Positions 11,401 to 22,498 of a stretch of DNA of 64,000 nucleotides are shown here, piece after piece. The notes under the pieces are model-generated. The model searched no databases. It saw only the letters and a list, made by a program, of their open reading frames with translations, and had not been told where the DNA came from. The translations under genes were made by a program, and so were the position numbers. Source of the stretch: Neofusicoccum parvum (lineage: Eukaryota > Ascomycota > Dothideomycetes > Botryosphaeriales > Botryosphaeriaceae); the NCBI GenBank assembly GCA_020912385.1, contig CP087214.1, forward strand, positions 1,302,001-1,366,000, given 5' to 3'. Position 1 is the first letter of the stretch. Each line of letters begins with the position of its first letter.

Positions 11401-12705
11401 GGAGGCCAGGACTTCCCTGGGCCCGCAAGTCACGGACCAACGGAATGTGGAGATGAGGGTGATCACTTCAGTAACCTTCTCATCGACACCACCATCCCAG
11501 CTCCGCTCGGAAAGGTGTACTCGTTGATGTTCGGACCAGCCTCGGGTACCTACATGCGAAAATGGTTAGTTGAGGACCAAAAGTCGATGGATCTTCAGAT
11601 GGAGGACGACAAGAAGGGCTTGGGTGAAGACAAGAAGACATTCTCCTTCTCCTATATCAAGCCATTGAACGCGTCTATCGGACCCAAGCAGACGAAGTGT
11701 ATCATCAACTCGACACTAGACCAATTCGACCTGGATAAGGCGGTTACGGTCACCTGCAATACTCAGAACCCCGACGTCCCTAACGGTAATATTTTCGTGG
11801 TCAAGACGAAATACTGCCTTATGTGGGCCCCCGGCAACTCCACCCGCCTCATCATGAATTTCGTGATAGAGTGGTCGGGCAAGAGTTGGCTGAAAGGTAA
11901 AATGATTCAACCACTTCTTGTCTACTCATGATTGACTAATCCGCTATCAGGTCCCATTGAGAAGGGTACGAACGACGGACAGACGCAATACGCAAAGGAC
12001 CTGGTCGCTGGTCTCAAGGCGGCTGTCGCCTCCAAGGGACCGTCCAAAGGCGGTGCTAAAGGCGGTAAGAAGGGTGGCAAGCGAAGGAAGGAAGCCTCTT
12101 CATCGCCCACCCGCGCCGAAAGTGCCGCCGCATCACCTGCGGCTGCGGCCAAGGGCTCCGACTGGGGACTTCTGGAACCGCTGCACGGCCTGCTTAGCCC
12201 GGTCACGGACATGCTTCCCGATTTCGTCTCCGCTCAGTTTGTCATTGCCGTGCTACTGTTCTTCATGTTCATCTCGTGGCTCCGCTCACCATCACCAGCC
12301 GCACGCAGCTACGCCACAGCCGGCAGCCTGGGCGTACCTGGTCTGGCAACGCCGGCACGCATCGTCGCATACGAGGAGATGTGGCGGCGCGAGGAAAGCG
12401 AGTTGTGGGACTGGCTTGAGGAACGCGTACGCATGGACCGCGCGGCCGCTGGCGTGCCCCTGCAAAGCCAAGGCAGCACCTCGACGCGCAAGCAGCAGGT
12501 CAAACAGATGGGCGAGCGCCTCGACAGCGACGTCCGCATGAGCCAACGCCAGATCGAGGAGGCCATCCGCGTCACACAGGAGCGCCTCGAGGTCTTGAGG
12601 GATGCGGTTGAGAAGAAGAGGCCGGCCGCGGCGGCAGGCGCATCTGAGGCGGCGGCAGCGGCGGCGGAGGAACAGACTTCGTCTTCTTCTCCTTCGGCTG
12701 CATGA
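8497..12705 (+). CDS. GRAM-VASt sterol-transfer protein (Lam/Ysp2/GRAMD1 type)
   Basis: Three exons: 8497-8918, 9237-11896 and 11951-12705, about 1278 residues. The second intron (GTAAAA...TATCAG, 54 bp) is firm. The first acceptor is less certain; 9236, preceded by a CTAAT branch site, keeps phase, but 9248 and 9365 would also work. The N-terminal half is a long Ser/Thr/Pro-rich disordered region. A GRAM domain lies at about residues 648-760 (FHNQFRSVPEDDYLIDDYSA...RDILLHGRLYVSEGHICF). An acidic linker (DEDDDDDDG) follows, then a VASt/StART-like domain at about 882-1045 with a typical start (LLIDTTIPAPLGKVYSLMFG). One transmembrane helix (FVIAVLLFFMFISWL, about 1122-1140) and a C-terminal coiled coil end the protein. 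Yeast Lam proteins use this architecture to move sterol between ER and plasma membrane at contact sites, anchored in the ER by the C-terminal helix. Function is inferred from family. Confidence 0.92.
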
Positions 12706-14573
12706 GCAACCCGTAAAAGGGCTCACATACTCTAGAGCATATTCTTAGTGTTTTATTTCTTCCTTTTTCGGTATCTGGCGGATTTTCGTTGTCATTGCTG
12801 CATGCCAAGATCTTGCAGGTGCGCCTCTCGGAGTTTTCGTTTCGTTTGTTTCCGTCGCGGGTTTCTTGGGATACGTTTTCCCTCTACTTTGTATATCTTT
12901 TGACTGTATTGTCTTTGCTAACCTTTTTTCTTGCGTCGGTTTGTTCTCATCTTGAAAAGTCCTTTCTTCCTTGAAGGTGTTTTTGAAGAAAAGAAGGGGG
13001 TAGGCATACATCAGCTTTTCTGTTTTCGCTTTGTGCTCTTTTCTTCGATGTCGGTTGGGTTTGGCTTTTTCATGGGATCGGAGAAGGAGAAGGGGGGTCT
13101 CTTACAGACGAGTCTACAAGCTCAGGCTGACCACACACTCACACTCATACTCTTTTACACTCGGAATTGATACCACTATTTTGCTTTGCTTTAGGTTGAA
13201 TAAGTGGGATGGAATTATTTGTGCTGTCGTGACTGCTCCAGGTACCATCTGCATCTCGGGGTCGATTGGTGTGCCGCATAAGACAAAAAGAGGAGGGTAG
13301 ATAGGATATTTACGAAAAATACCTTCATGATCGTGGAAGGCGAGAAAGGGATAGATGTCCTCCGCGAAGGATAGGCAGCGAAGTACAAATATTGATATGT
13401 CGCTCACCTCCTATTGGCATCAGGGGACCGACCATGTATAACACGGCGAGAAAAGTCCGGTCGGACTTCCCGAATGGGTAATCAATGATATTTAGTTCCA
13501 CGTGGGGTGATGGGAAGGCCATGCCAATGATGATCGTTCGCTCGCTCCCCAAAGCAGACACAGCAGCAGTGATTTTCCCTCATCCCATCACCCGACGATC
13601 CAGGTTCGGGCTGCAGGACAAACCACCGTAAGCTGCTTTCACTGCTCATCCATCCCCCTTCCCCCCTTTCTACCTTTTCTCCTCCAGAAAGGAAGCGGGT
13701 ATGCACGCGAGCTCAGATCTGGTCACGGCTGTCGACAGCTGGCAACATCTTCGCCCCTTCCGAACGGCGTCTCGCGATGTAGTCGAAGTTCACCTGAGCG
13801 CTCACGGATGGGCAGTCGGAGCACTCAAATTTGCAGAGAAAGAAACGCGAAACCCATCCGGATGAATGCTCCAGCTGCCCGTGAAGGTATGCGCGTATTG
13901 CAATGCTGTTCGTACAGTACACTCACATGCCATAAAAAGAAAACAACAAGACGAACCAACCAGCAGCGACGCGGATGATTCCCTGCCCCGGCGAAGCGAG
14001 CCCATTCGTTCGCGCACCGAAGGAGATAACTCCACAACACATGCGCGAATTGAGTTGCAAAAGAAAAGTCATGGCCGCATCACAACCCCGCGTTGACGTT
14101 AATGCATTTGCGAGTCTTTCCCATGGCCCCCTTGCATCGTTGCAAATATGCATATGTAAACATGCAGTGTCCGTCCCCACTGTGGCACAGAGCCCGAAGT
14201 CGGAGGACGAGTGTGTTCAAGGGAGGTACGTACTACGTAGTAAGTGCGGGGACGGTCACAAGCTTCCGCAGAAAAGATGCAAAGAATTGTGGGCTTAAAT
14301 TGAGTTTTTCATGCATCCAATTGAATGTCAATTCAGCCAAAGTAAGCCACATACTCGGTAAATCATGCAAGATATACAGACGTGAGACTAGATACTATTC
14401 GACGAAGGATTTTTTTGTCGGATGAGGATAAGGAAGCTCAAAGGCTTTTTTTCTTTCTTAGTGAGGAGAATCAGCGTTTCCTCCAATTGCAAAACTCCAA
14501 CCCCGCTTTCCCAGACAAGAAGACCCGCAAATTTCCCATAAGAATTCCACCATGTTGCGTCGACTTCTCCACC
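12706..14573. other. Convergent intergenic region, 1.9 kb
   Basis: This lies between the 3' ends of the GRAM-VASt gene and CPA1. The first 600 bp are T-rich and probably include 3' UTR. An inverted-repeat element lies at 13808-13883. No credible gene was found. Confidence 0.5.
13808..13883. mobile_element. MITE-like inverted-repeat element, copy 1
   Basis: The left end ATGGGCAGTCGGAGCACTC pairs with the right end GAATGCTCCAGCTGCCCGT (reverse complement ACGGGCAGCTGGAGCATTC). The right half carries the family core CATCCGGATGAATGC. The element is about 76 bp, has no coding capacity, and lies in convergent intergenic DNA. It belongs to the family also found at 26.0, 43.6, 44.8, 47.0, 50.9, 52.3, 52.7, 53.4 and 56.0 kb. 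Confidence 0.7.
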
Positions 14574-16051
14574 TTAAGCAGCAGCGGCCTGCAGGGGAGC
14601 GGGCTGCTGCGCCGCAACCTCACCAACATGCTCACTCCACTCCGGAAGGCCCGGGTGGACGCCAACGCGCTCCTTGGGGAGCAGGTCGACGAGCAGCGGG
14701 TTGGGCTTGTTGTTCTTGCCAGCCGAGAAGACGGCCTGAGAGTCCTTGTAGGCCTTGACGCAGTCGACGTACTTGTCAAACAGATAGGCAGAGTCGAGCG
14801 GGCCGCCCTTAGCCTCCGGGTGGAACTGAGCGCTGAAAATAGGACGAGACTTGTGGATCATGCCCTCGTTGGAGCTGTCGTTAAGGTTGACGAAGTACTC
14901 CTTCCACTCGCTGCTCATGGAGGCGGTGTCCACAGCGTAACCGTGGTTCTGGGAAGTGATGTGGCACTTGCCGGTGGTAAGGTCAAGGGCCGGGATGTTG
15001 TGGGCACGGTTGCCGTACTTCATCTTGATGGTACGGGCACCAGCGGCGAGAGCGAGAAGCTGATGTCCCATGCAAATACCCATAATAGGCACCTGGCTGG
15101 TCTCAATGAGCTTGCGGAGGTGGTAGACCGTGTCCTGGCAATGAGTTGGGTCGCCGGGGCCGTTGGAGATGAAGACACCATCGAAGTGGTGGGCAATCTT
15201 ATGGATGGGGTAGTTGTAGGGGAAGCAAGTAACACTGGCACCACGGCTCACGAGGCTGCGGAGGATGTTCTCCTTGACACCACAGTCGATCAGGGCAACG
15301 TGCATGTCGCCGAGGTGCGAGCTGACGTGGAAAGGCTGCTTGGTGCTCACACGACGGACGAGGTTAATGCCCTCAGGGTCAATGTAGGCCTCATCCTCGT
15401 CGGCATCGTACTCCTCGCCAATGGTGATCCTGGCAAGAGAGGAACCCTGCTCACGGAGGTAGGTGACGATAGCACGGGTGTCGACACCAGAGATGGCGGG
15501 AACGCCCTCTCTCTGGCACCACTCGGCCAGGCTCTCGACGGCAGTCCAGTGGCTGTGCTGCTCGGCGACGTCGGCAACGACAATGCCGGCAGCCTGGATG
15601 TTGGGCGACTCGAAGTACCTCAGCAGGCCGAATTCGTCCCGAACAGAGGAGGGAACGCCATAGTTGCCGATCAGGGGCTGGGTGAAGACGAGGATCTGGC
15701 CACGGTAGGAGGGATCGGTCATAGACTCGGGGTAGCCGACGAGCGAGGTGGTGAAGACAGCCTCGCCGGAGATGTTCTTCTTAGCACCGAATGATTTTCC
15801 GGAGTGGATGGGGCCGTTCTGTGCGCAGGCGGTGAGCTTTGACTCATCGATCTGTGGACCTCTTTCCCGGGACCACGTACCTTGATCGTGAAAGTGGCAC
15901 GGTCCCTGGTGATGCCGGCCTTGCGGGCGACATTGGGCGCGGCGGTGTTGTGCACAGTGGCCATGAAGCGGGCGTTGGAGCCAGCCTTGGAGAGCTGGCC
16001 AAAGGCGCCAGCGGGCCTCAGCATCGAGGGCTTGACGAATTTGGAGAACAT
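14574..16051 (-). CDS. CPA1: Carbamoyl-phosphate synthase, arginine-specific, small (glutaminase) subunit
   Basis: Two exons, 15881-16051 and 14574-15818, with a 62-bp intron (GTACGT...CACAG); 471 residues. The enzyme releases ammonia from glutamine and passes it to the large subunit to make carbamoyl phosphate for arginine synthesis. The first about 45 residues ([18 protein letters not shown]...) are basic and Ser/Ala-rich, fitting the mitochondrial location of this enzyme in filamentous fungi. The N-terminal CPSase domain shows [20 protein letters not shown]. The class I glutamine amidotransferase triad is intact: Cys306 in GICMGHQ, and His390 and Glu392 in [10 protein letters not shown] conserved attenuator uORF precedes it (16111-16417), with 59 nt between the uORF stop and this ATG. 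The main ATG has A at -3, a good context. A TGACTCAT box (GCN4/CPC1 type) lies inside the intron at about 15840-15847. The gene corresponds to yeast CPA1 and Neurospora arg-2. Confidence 0.97.
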
Positions 16052-16110
16052 GATGCGTGCTGTGGTTTGTGGTTCGGGCAGGCGGCGGGTTGGGTGAGGC
16101 GTCGGGCTCT

Positions 16111-16417
16111 TTAGTTAATAGAGGCCTTCCACAGGTGGTCTACATGGTTGGCGGTGGTCAGTGGAGGTTGCGGCAGCGAGCGGCAGCGGAGGGATCGCAC
16201 CAGAGATGTAGTCCTGCAGCAGAGAAGACGTTAGCGACAGCTTTCGAGAGGATGCAATGGCATTGGGATCGGTTTGGGGCGGGCAGCCGGGGCGGTCTGC
16301 ATTTTCGCGCGGCTCGTAGGGCGTGGGCAGGGTGCAGATAAGGACTCGGGCAAATATGAGCGCTACTGGCGGGCGGCAACGTACCTGCGAGGTGAAGAGA
16401 GTCACAGCAGCACGCAT
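16111..16417 (-). CDS. Arginine attenuator peptide (AAP) uORF of CPA1, split over three exons
   Basis: A 24-residue uORF is assembled from exon 1 16385-16417 ([11 protein letters not shown]), a 13-nt micro-exon 16201-16213 (DYIS plus one base) and exon 3 16111-16139 (the split Asp codon, HLWKASIN and stop TAA). Introns are 171 bp (GTACGT...CTGCAG) and 61 bp (GTGCGA...ATGTAG, with a CTGAC branch site). Length and residues match the known fungal AAP, which stalls ribosomes at its stop codon when arginine is high: Asp12, Tyr13, Asp16, His17, Leu18 and Trp19 are all in the expected places, as is FTSQ before them. The uORF start context is weak (C at -3 and C at +4), as expected for leaky scanning to the CPA1 ATG. 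It is too short and too broken for ordinary ORF finding. The match of all three pieces in phase makes chance unlikely. Confidence 0.9.
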
Positions 16418-16627
16418 TCGCGGAGATGTGTGTCGTGTCAGCGGGAGGAGGAGGGGCGCAACGCTGGTGGCTGCGTTCAATGGAGGCGGGTGGTGGGCGA
16501 TGGTGGTGGTTGCTGGTTGGGATGACTGGGGGCGCGAGGAAAGAAGGTTTCTGGGTGGGGCGCCAGGTCTGACGTTTTTTCGCGGGCCTGCCCTGCGCCC
16601 TGGCCGCGTCTGTGCCGACTTCGCTGC

Positions 16628-16633
16628 GAGTCA
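16628..16633 (-). promoter_or_regulatory. CPC1/GCN4-type site (TGACTC)
   Basis: On the minus strand the sequence reads TGACTC, the core bound by GCN4/CPC1 bZIP activators. It lies about 210 bp upstream of the attenuator uORF of CPA1, a gene under cross-pathway control in other fungi. A second, fuller site (TGACTCAT) lies in the CPA1 intron. A six-base match alone is weak; the context makes it worth noting. Confidence 0.4.
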
Positions 16634-17846
16634 CGACTTATCTCCCTTGCTTTGCTAACCAAAACTGCAAACCGATTCCACCGCCCGCCGCAGTTTTTCA
16701 TCGTGCAGCTCCGGCCCGCGCCCGCAAGCACCAGCCAGTGTGCGCCTCGTTGTTGCACCACCTCTGTCCCGCATTGTCGCCCAGCGGAAGCCGCACAGCA
16801 GCAGTACCATCTCCCCGTTCTCGTGGGCCCATGCGATTGCTGCAATAGTCCCCTCTCGGCCAACAGACGACTGGGTTTCGAAATCTCCGAGCCTGGCTGC
16901 TTGGGGGGGCTTGTTGTCGTTTTTTTTTTTTTTCAATCCGACCAGTGCGGCTCTCCGCGCAAACCCAAAAGAGCATGGACTGGGGTTTCCCGCATGCCAC
17001 TGAAAGAGACAACACTGCATGCTTGCCGTCGGCACAACATCACATTAAGTAGAGCCAAGAGCCAGCGGCTATGCGGCAAAACGACCAAGCGCACTGGAGG
17101 CCCGATGTTCCCTGGGTCAAACGGAGCAGGAAGCCTCTTCTGCCTGTTGTCTTTCTCGGCCCGGCTCGGGATGAGTATTAGTGCTCCTGTGCTATGGCGA
17201 GCATGGGTGCCAATTCCGGGTTGTTGCGGATGAAGAATGGGCGGGAGAACAGAGCCCGAACGTGCAAGTATAGAACTGCGCTATACAGGAGCTCGCACCG
17301 ACAAGTAGGCCAGGCGCCGGCAAAGGGCAAACGTTATTGCATCGTATTAGAGTCTATTGGCCGCATGGGAGGATTAAAGTTTGGCAGCGCCCCTAAGCAC
17401 ATCACAGCGCAACCGTCCTTCGCGCAACCTGCCCCCTCCCGGCCAGAGCGCAGCCGCATACGCCATGGCATCTCAAAGAGGCAGCTGGGCTGAGTGTTTC
17501 CATGCTGTGGTTCTCGTCCCTCCAGCCAGTGCCGGGATCAGATGATGGCAACCCACGCTGATCGTATGCATGGAATTTGCGGGGTACAGCCAGCTAATCC
17601 GCACACCCGTCCTCAGCGCGGAGATGGCGGCCCGTTGCGATTCACCCACCCAATGAGCCTCCTCCGCGCTGCCTCTGCCCAGATCGCTAAATTCCGAACA
17701 CAACCCTGGCCGTCATCTTACTTGCTTGGCTCAATACATGCCGAATGCCTGATCTGGCTCCTTCTCCTGCCCTGGGACCGCGGGGTCGCATCGTCGCATC
17801 CTTCTACCCCGGAGCCGTGCTACCCTGAAAAAAAAAAGTAATGTCT

Positions 17847-17854
17847 TATAAAAA
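17847..17854 (+). promoter_or_regulatory. TATA box of the GH3 gene
   Basis: TATAAAAA lies about 50 bp upstream of the GH3 start codon at 17905, next to an A-tract. This spacing suggests a short 5' leader and an inducible, TATA-type promoter, as is common for secreted hydrolase genes. Confidence 0.45.
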
Positions 17855-17904
17855 CCGCCCCCGCCGTGTCCTGCGCCGGCCGTCGAAGTCACTCGCCGTG
17901 GCCA

Positions 17905-20319
17905 ATGCCTGCAGTAACAATGGTTAACTCGTGTGCTCTTCTCCTGGCCATCGCCTCTCTCGGCGTGGCGACGCCTGTCCGCAGACAAAGTGGGTTCCTG
18001 GCCCCCCATTGCGTCCTCTGACATCGTTCTAGCAAAGCGCTGACGGGCCTGCCAGGCACCGGAGACTGGGACGGCGCCTACGCCAAAGCCGAAGCAGCTC
18101 TGGCGCAACTGGACCAGGACGAGAAGGTCGGCATTGTGACTGGCGTTGGCTGGCAGAAAGGACCCTGCGTCGGCAACACCTCCCCGGTGCCCAAGATCGG
18201 CTATCCCTCGCTCTGCCTGCAAGACGGGCCGCTCGGCATCAGGTTCGCCCAGGGCGTCACGGCCTTCCCTGCCGGCGTCCAGGCGGCCTCGACCTGGGAC
18301 AAGAAGCTGATCAACGAGAGAGGCGTGGCCATGGGAGCAGAGGCCAAGGGCCTGGGCGTCCACGTGCAGTTGGGGCCCGTTGCCGGTCCATTGGGCAAGG
18401 TAACTGCCCGGCCTGCCGCTCGGCGTCGAAGCTGCTGCTCACTGTCGCGAACAGATCCCTCAGGCCGGCAGGAACTGGGAGGGCTTCTCCCCGGACCCGT
18501 ACCTGACCGGCATCGCCATGCAGGAGACCATCACGGGCATGCAGTCCTCGGGCGTGCAAGCCTGCGCCAAACACTACATCGGCAACGAGCAGGAGCTTAA
18601 CCGCAACACCATCAGCTCCAACATCGACGACCGCACCATGCACGAGCTGTACCTCTGGCCCTTCGCCGACGCCGTCAAGGCCGACGTCGCCAACTTCATG
18701 TGCTCCTACAACAAGCTCGACGGCGTCTGGGCGTGCGAGAACGACCACATCTTGAACGGGCTGCTCAAGGACGAGCTCGACTTCCGCGGCTACGTCATGA
18801 GCGACTGGAACGCGCAGCACTCGACCGCCCTCAGCGCCAACAGCGGGCTCGACATGACCATGCCGGGCGACGACTTCAGCGGCGGCGGCATCTACTGGGG
18901 GCCCAACCTGACGGCCGCCATCGCCGCCGGCGAGGTGCCCCAGGCGCGCCTGGACGACATGGTCACGCGCATCCTGGCCGCCTGGTACCTGCTGGGCCAG
19001 GACGAGGCCTACCCGCCCACGCTCTTCAGCTCCTGGAACAACGGCACCGGCGGGCCCGACGTGCAGGCCGACCACAAGGTCGTGGCCCGCGTCGTTGCCC
19101 GCGACGGCGTCGTCCTGCTCAAGAACGACGGCGCCGCCCTCCCCCTGAAGGCGCCGGCATCGCTCGCCATCATCGGCCAGGACGCCATCGTCAACCCGGC
19201 AGGCCCCAACGCATGCGACGACCGCGCGTGCAACACCGGCCACCTGGCCATGGGCTGGGGGTCGGGCACGGCGCAGTTCCCCTACCTGGTCGCGCCGCTC
19301 GACGCGATCCAGCCGCGCGCCGAGGCCGCAGGCACGACGCTGACGCTGTCGACGACGGACGACCAGGCGTCGGCTGCCAGCGCGGCGGCTGCCGCCGAGA
19401 CGGCCATCGTCTTCATCACGGCCGACTCGGGCGAGGAGTACCTCACCGTCGAGGGCGCTGCTGGCGACCGCCTCAACCTTGACCCGTGGCACGACGGCAA
19501 CGGCTTGGTGGCGGCCGCCGCGAACGCCGGCAAGCCCGTCATCGTCGTTGCCAACAGCGTCGGGGCTGTCATCCTCGAGAGCATCCTCAGCCACGAGAAC
19601 GTGGTTGCCGTGGTCTGGGCAGGCATAGCCGGCCAAGAGAGCGGCAACGGCCTCGCCGACGTGCTGTACGGCGATGTCAGCCCGAGCGGTAAGCTGCCGT
19701 ATACTATCGCAAAGGCAGCCGAGGACTATGGCACTCAGATCGAGACGGGTGACGACAACTTCGAGGAGGGCCTGTACATCGATTACCGTCACTTCGACAA
19801 GGCGGGTATCGAGCCGCGGTATGAGTTTGGCTTTGGTTTGTGTAAGTTTCCACTCACCCTCCTTTCACCCCTCCTCCGTGGTGCAAGGACTCAGACCATA
19901 GCCACATGAACTGACTCCCCCAACCAGCCTATACCAGCTTCACCTACTCCAACCTCGTCGTCGGCTCCGGCTCCTCCTACGCCGCGCCTTCCGCAGCAAC
20001 CGACCTCTACGCCCCCCTTGCCACTGTCACCGCCACCATCACCAACAGCGGCGACGTCGCAGGCGCCGAGGTCGCGCAGCTCTACCTGTCTCTCCCTGCC
20101 TCCGCCGGCGTCGACGCGCCGCCGCGGCAGCTACGCGGCTTCGAGAAGCTCGGGCTGGGAGCGGGCGAGAGCGGGCAGGTCGAGTTCGTGCTGCGCCGCA
20201 AGGACGCCAGCTACTGGGACGTCGCGGCGCAGCAGTGGGTGCTACCTGCGGGCGACTTCGCCATCGCGGTTGGCGCGAGCTCGCGGGATTTGAGGCTGGA
20301 TGGGACGTTGGTGGTTTGA
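17905..20319 (+). CDS. Secreted glycoside hydrolase family 3 enzyme (beta-glucosidase type)
   Basis: Four exons: 17905-17989, 18056-18399, 18455-19841 and 19928-20319; 735 residues. Introns are 66, 55 and 86 bp. A signal peptide is clear (MVNSCALLLAIASLGVATP) with a dibasic site after it; translation may start at 17905 or five codons later. The GH3 N-terminal barrel follows (CLQDGPLGIRFAQGVTAFPA, then AKHYIGNEQE). The catalytic nucleophile is Asp260 in YVMSDWNAQH. The second domain carries VVARDGVVLLKNDGAALPL. A fibronectin-III-like C-terminal domain ends the protein (AEVAQLYLSLP, PRQLRGFEKLGL). It should cleave terminal beta-glucosyl (or related) residues outside the cell in plant-polymer breakdown; exact substrate cannot be read from sequence. 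A large frame on the opposite strand (18311-19792) is a GC-driven shadow. Confidence 0.95.
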
Positions 20320-20703
20320 TTAGTCGGATCTGGAGAGGTGGCATCGAGGCTAATAGGGGGAGATGTAGACTGGTGAGACGATGATGTGATATACATGTGC
20401 GCTTGGCAACGAAAAGAAAAGTTTCTTTACGTCTTGAGTTCTGGAGGAGAAACATGTGATGATAGCATACATGATATACACGCCCTCCAATCACTCAAGC
20501 TAGAATGACGGAGAGGATTGATCTGTGGTCTTTTTCGGGCATCGGCTGTCGTTCACCTCCATAAAAATCTCAATGTCAAGATACTTTTCGGTCATGGCCC
20601 TTTCTCTTCTTCAACTAGGTTTTCCTCGTCCACTCAGCTTGATTCGCCGCTGCTCGACAGCTCGTCTGCGAAGATTTTCTCTGTTTCTTCGGATCCGGTG
20701 CGT
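20320..20703. other. Convergent 3' intergenic region
   Basis: A 384-bp gap between two convergent stop codons, AT-richer than its neighbours. It probably holds the two 3' UTRs. No other feature seen. Confidence 0.5.
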
Positions 20704-22309
20704 TCATTTCCTCTCACTTTCTCTTCGACTCGTGGCTTTAGCTTCCTCCCATGAGACTACGAGACGCTCGAGACTCAAAGTTTGGTGAGCCGCGTGGTGC
20801 ACGCTCAAGCGACGGTCCATCGACTTCTTTGAGGGTTTCGACTTATTGGTCAGAGCTGCGCGGTCAAGGATTTCCTGCATGTTCAAGTTTATTGAACGGT
20901 CCCACGAGTTGGTGGCCGTGTTTGACCACTGGAAAGCCAGCTCATACCACTCCATGGCTAGGGCCTCACGGGGGTTGAGCATTACCATTCGTACGTCCGG
21001 CGAGTTCACGCCCGCAAAATGTACTTCGTCGCGGTGACGCCAGAATTCCGCTTGGACAACCCTGGTTTCCGGAGGCTCGCCAAGTCGCTTGAGCTGGGGG
21101 CCGTTATAGTAAAAGTACCACCACTCGATAGGCTTGCCGTGCTGTTCCAAGTGCTCCATCTCACTACGCAAGTCCTCGTCGGGAATCTTGTCGAGCGGCA
21201 CCGTGTAGAACTGGGCCAGCTTGTGGGTCGCCCCCCAAGCTCCCGAAGAGGCGGCTTTAGTCATGTACTCCAACCATCTTCGCGAATACTCCTTCACGGT
21301 TCCAGCTAGTCCCTGATATGCTCTCGGATCATCGTGCGCGAAAGCGCCCGAGCGGAAGGCCGCCTGGGCGCCTCCGAAGTTTCCTTCCTCGACTTCTAAT
21401 CTGGCCAGCATGGTCCAAGGGCTCTCGCCCTTGGCAGCCTGGGTGTCCTTCAGAACATGGGCTGCATATTTCTTATGCATGGTGTCGCCATCTTCATGAT
21501 CCTCCTCGTTTGCCGCGCCGCTAGAGATTGCGTCTCTGAGCAGATCGATTGCTTCCCTCCTCTTGCCTGCCTTGGCCAGGCGCTGGGCATGGAAGACCAT
21601 AGCTTCAGGATGTTTCTGGGCGACGAGCTTCCGCAGGTGGTGGCGCGCGAAGACCAGTTCGGAGGAGTCGAAGGCCTTGCGCAAGGGGGACGACACGCTC
21701 TCGTCTTGCCTGTCGGCGGCGCGCAGCAGGTGTAGCGTCGCTTGGGGAACCTCGTTGGCGGCCATGGCGAGCAGAATTATCTTGCCTAGCTTCTGGATGG
21801 GCGAGGCACAACTGGGGGAAAGACAGGCGCGAGCGACGAGGGGCATGTCATCTAGAGCCACACCGTGGTCTGCCATGGCTGGTCAGCAACGAGCCAGGGG
21901 TGCGTGTCTTGTGGACCATACCGTGACATAGCTCTCGTGCTTTTATTCCATCAAGGCGAGTGCCCAATTCTCTCATCTCGTCCACAAGACGCATGACCGT
22001 TGCCGGCTCCGCCTGGATCAGACCCGCCTTCTTCAGGAATTCAATCAACGAGACTTCAGGCAAGACCTTTCCGGCGTGCGCGGCCGGGTCGGCCCACCTC
22101 CTCCTGTCCTGTTCCGACATGATCCTGGCCCGTTTCCGCTCCAGTTCGGTCTTCGTAGACGGGGCCTTCGGCGCCGGATACCTGGCGTATGCGCGCTGGA
22201 ACACATTGGGGGCGCAGGCGGAGCGGCAGAAGACGCAGACATCGATCGGCGGGCGGGCCCAGGCGAGCGGCGAGCGGACGATGCGGCGGGGCACGCGCGG
22301 CGGCAGCAT
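20704..22309 (-). CDS. TPR/Sel1-like repeat protein, probably mitochondrial
   Basis: Two exons, 21922-22309 and 20704-21869, with a 52-bp intron (GTATGG...GGCAG) that restores the frame; 517 residues. The first about 45 residues are rich in Arg, Pro and Ala with few acids (MLPPRVPRRIVRSPLAWARP..., then FQRAYARYPAPKAPS), fitting a mitochondrial presequence. The middle is a series of helical pairs with Ala/Leu/Tyr at helix-packing positions, for example VFHAQRLAKAGKRREAIDLL and ARLEVEEGNFGGAQAAFRSGA, which resemble TPR/Sel1 repeats. There is no enzyme signature. The tail is basic. Its exact function is unknown; repeat proteins of this kind in fungal mitochondria act in assembly or RNA metabolism, which is only a possibility here. 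It shares a short (189 bp) divergent promoter with the UTP16-like gene. Confidence 0.75.
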
Positions 22310-22498
22310 TGTCGACGCGCGGGAGACAAATGCGGGCGGAGGAGCTCGCGCAGCCGGCGAGGAATCGTGATCTGAGCCGCAGCCGCCGCCGGAACAACGC
22401 GTTGATCCGGGCGCTCACCGCCTTCGCGAGCAACTTTTCTGCGGGAGTCGCGCGGAGCAAGCAAAGCGGGTCACGGCGATTTAAGAGAAAGGCCGCCC

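Larger units (their letters stand above)
16418..17904. promoter_or_regulatory. Divergent promoter region between CPA1 and the GH3 gene
   Basis: About 1.5 kb shared between the leader and promoter of CPA1 (left) and the promoter of the GH3 gene (right). It contains a TGACTC box, a long T run at about 16920-16933, and a TATA box close to the GH3 start. Frames on both strands show no domains and are not called. Confidence 0.55.

Noticed and set aside
12706..13300. T-rich frames after the GRAM-VASt stop
   Set aside because: Phe/Leu/Ser-rich text from T-rich 3' UTR sequence; no conserved pattern.
14382..15794. Plus-strand 470-codon frame
   Set aside because: It is antisense to CPA1, whose product is unmistakable; the plus frame is open only because of CPA1 codon use.
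16918..16933. Long T run as a terminator
   Set aside because: No adjacent hairpin and no Pol III gene upstream; it is likely a promoter poly(dA:dT) tract.
18311..19792. Minus-strand 493-codon frame
   Set aside because: Shadow of the GH3 gene, with Val/Gly/Arg-rich composition and no domain.
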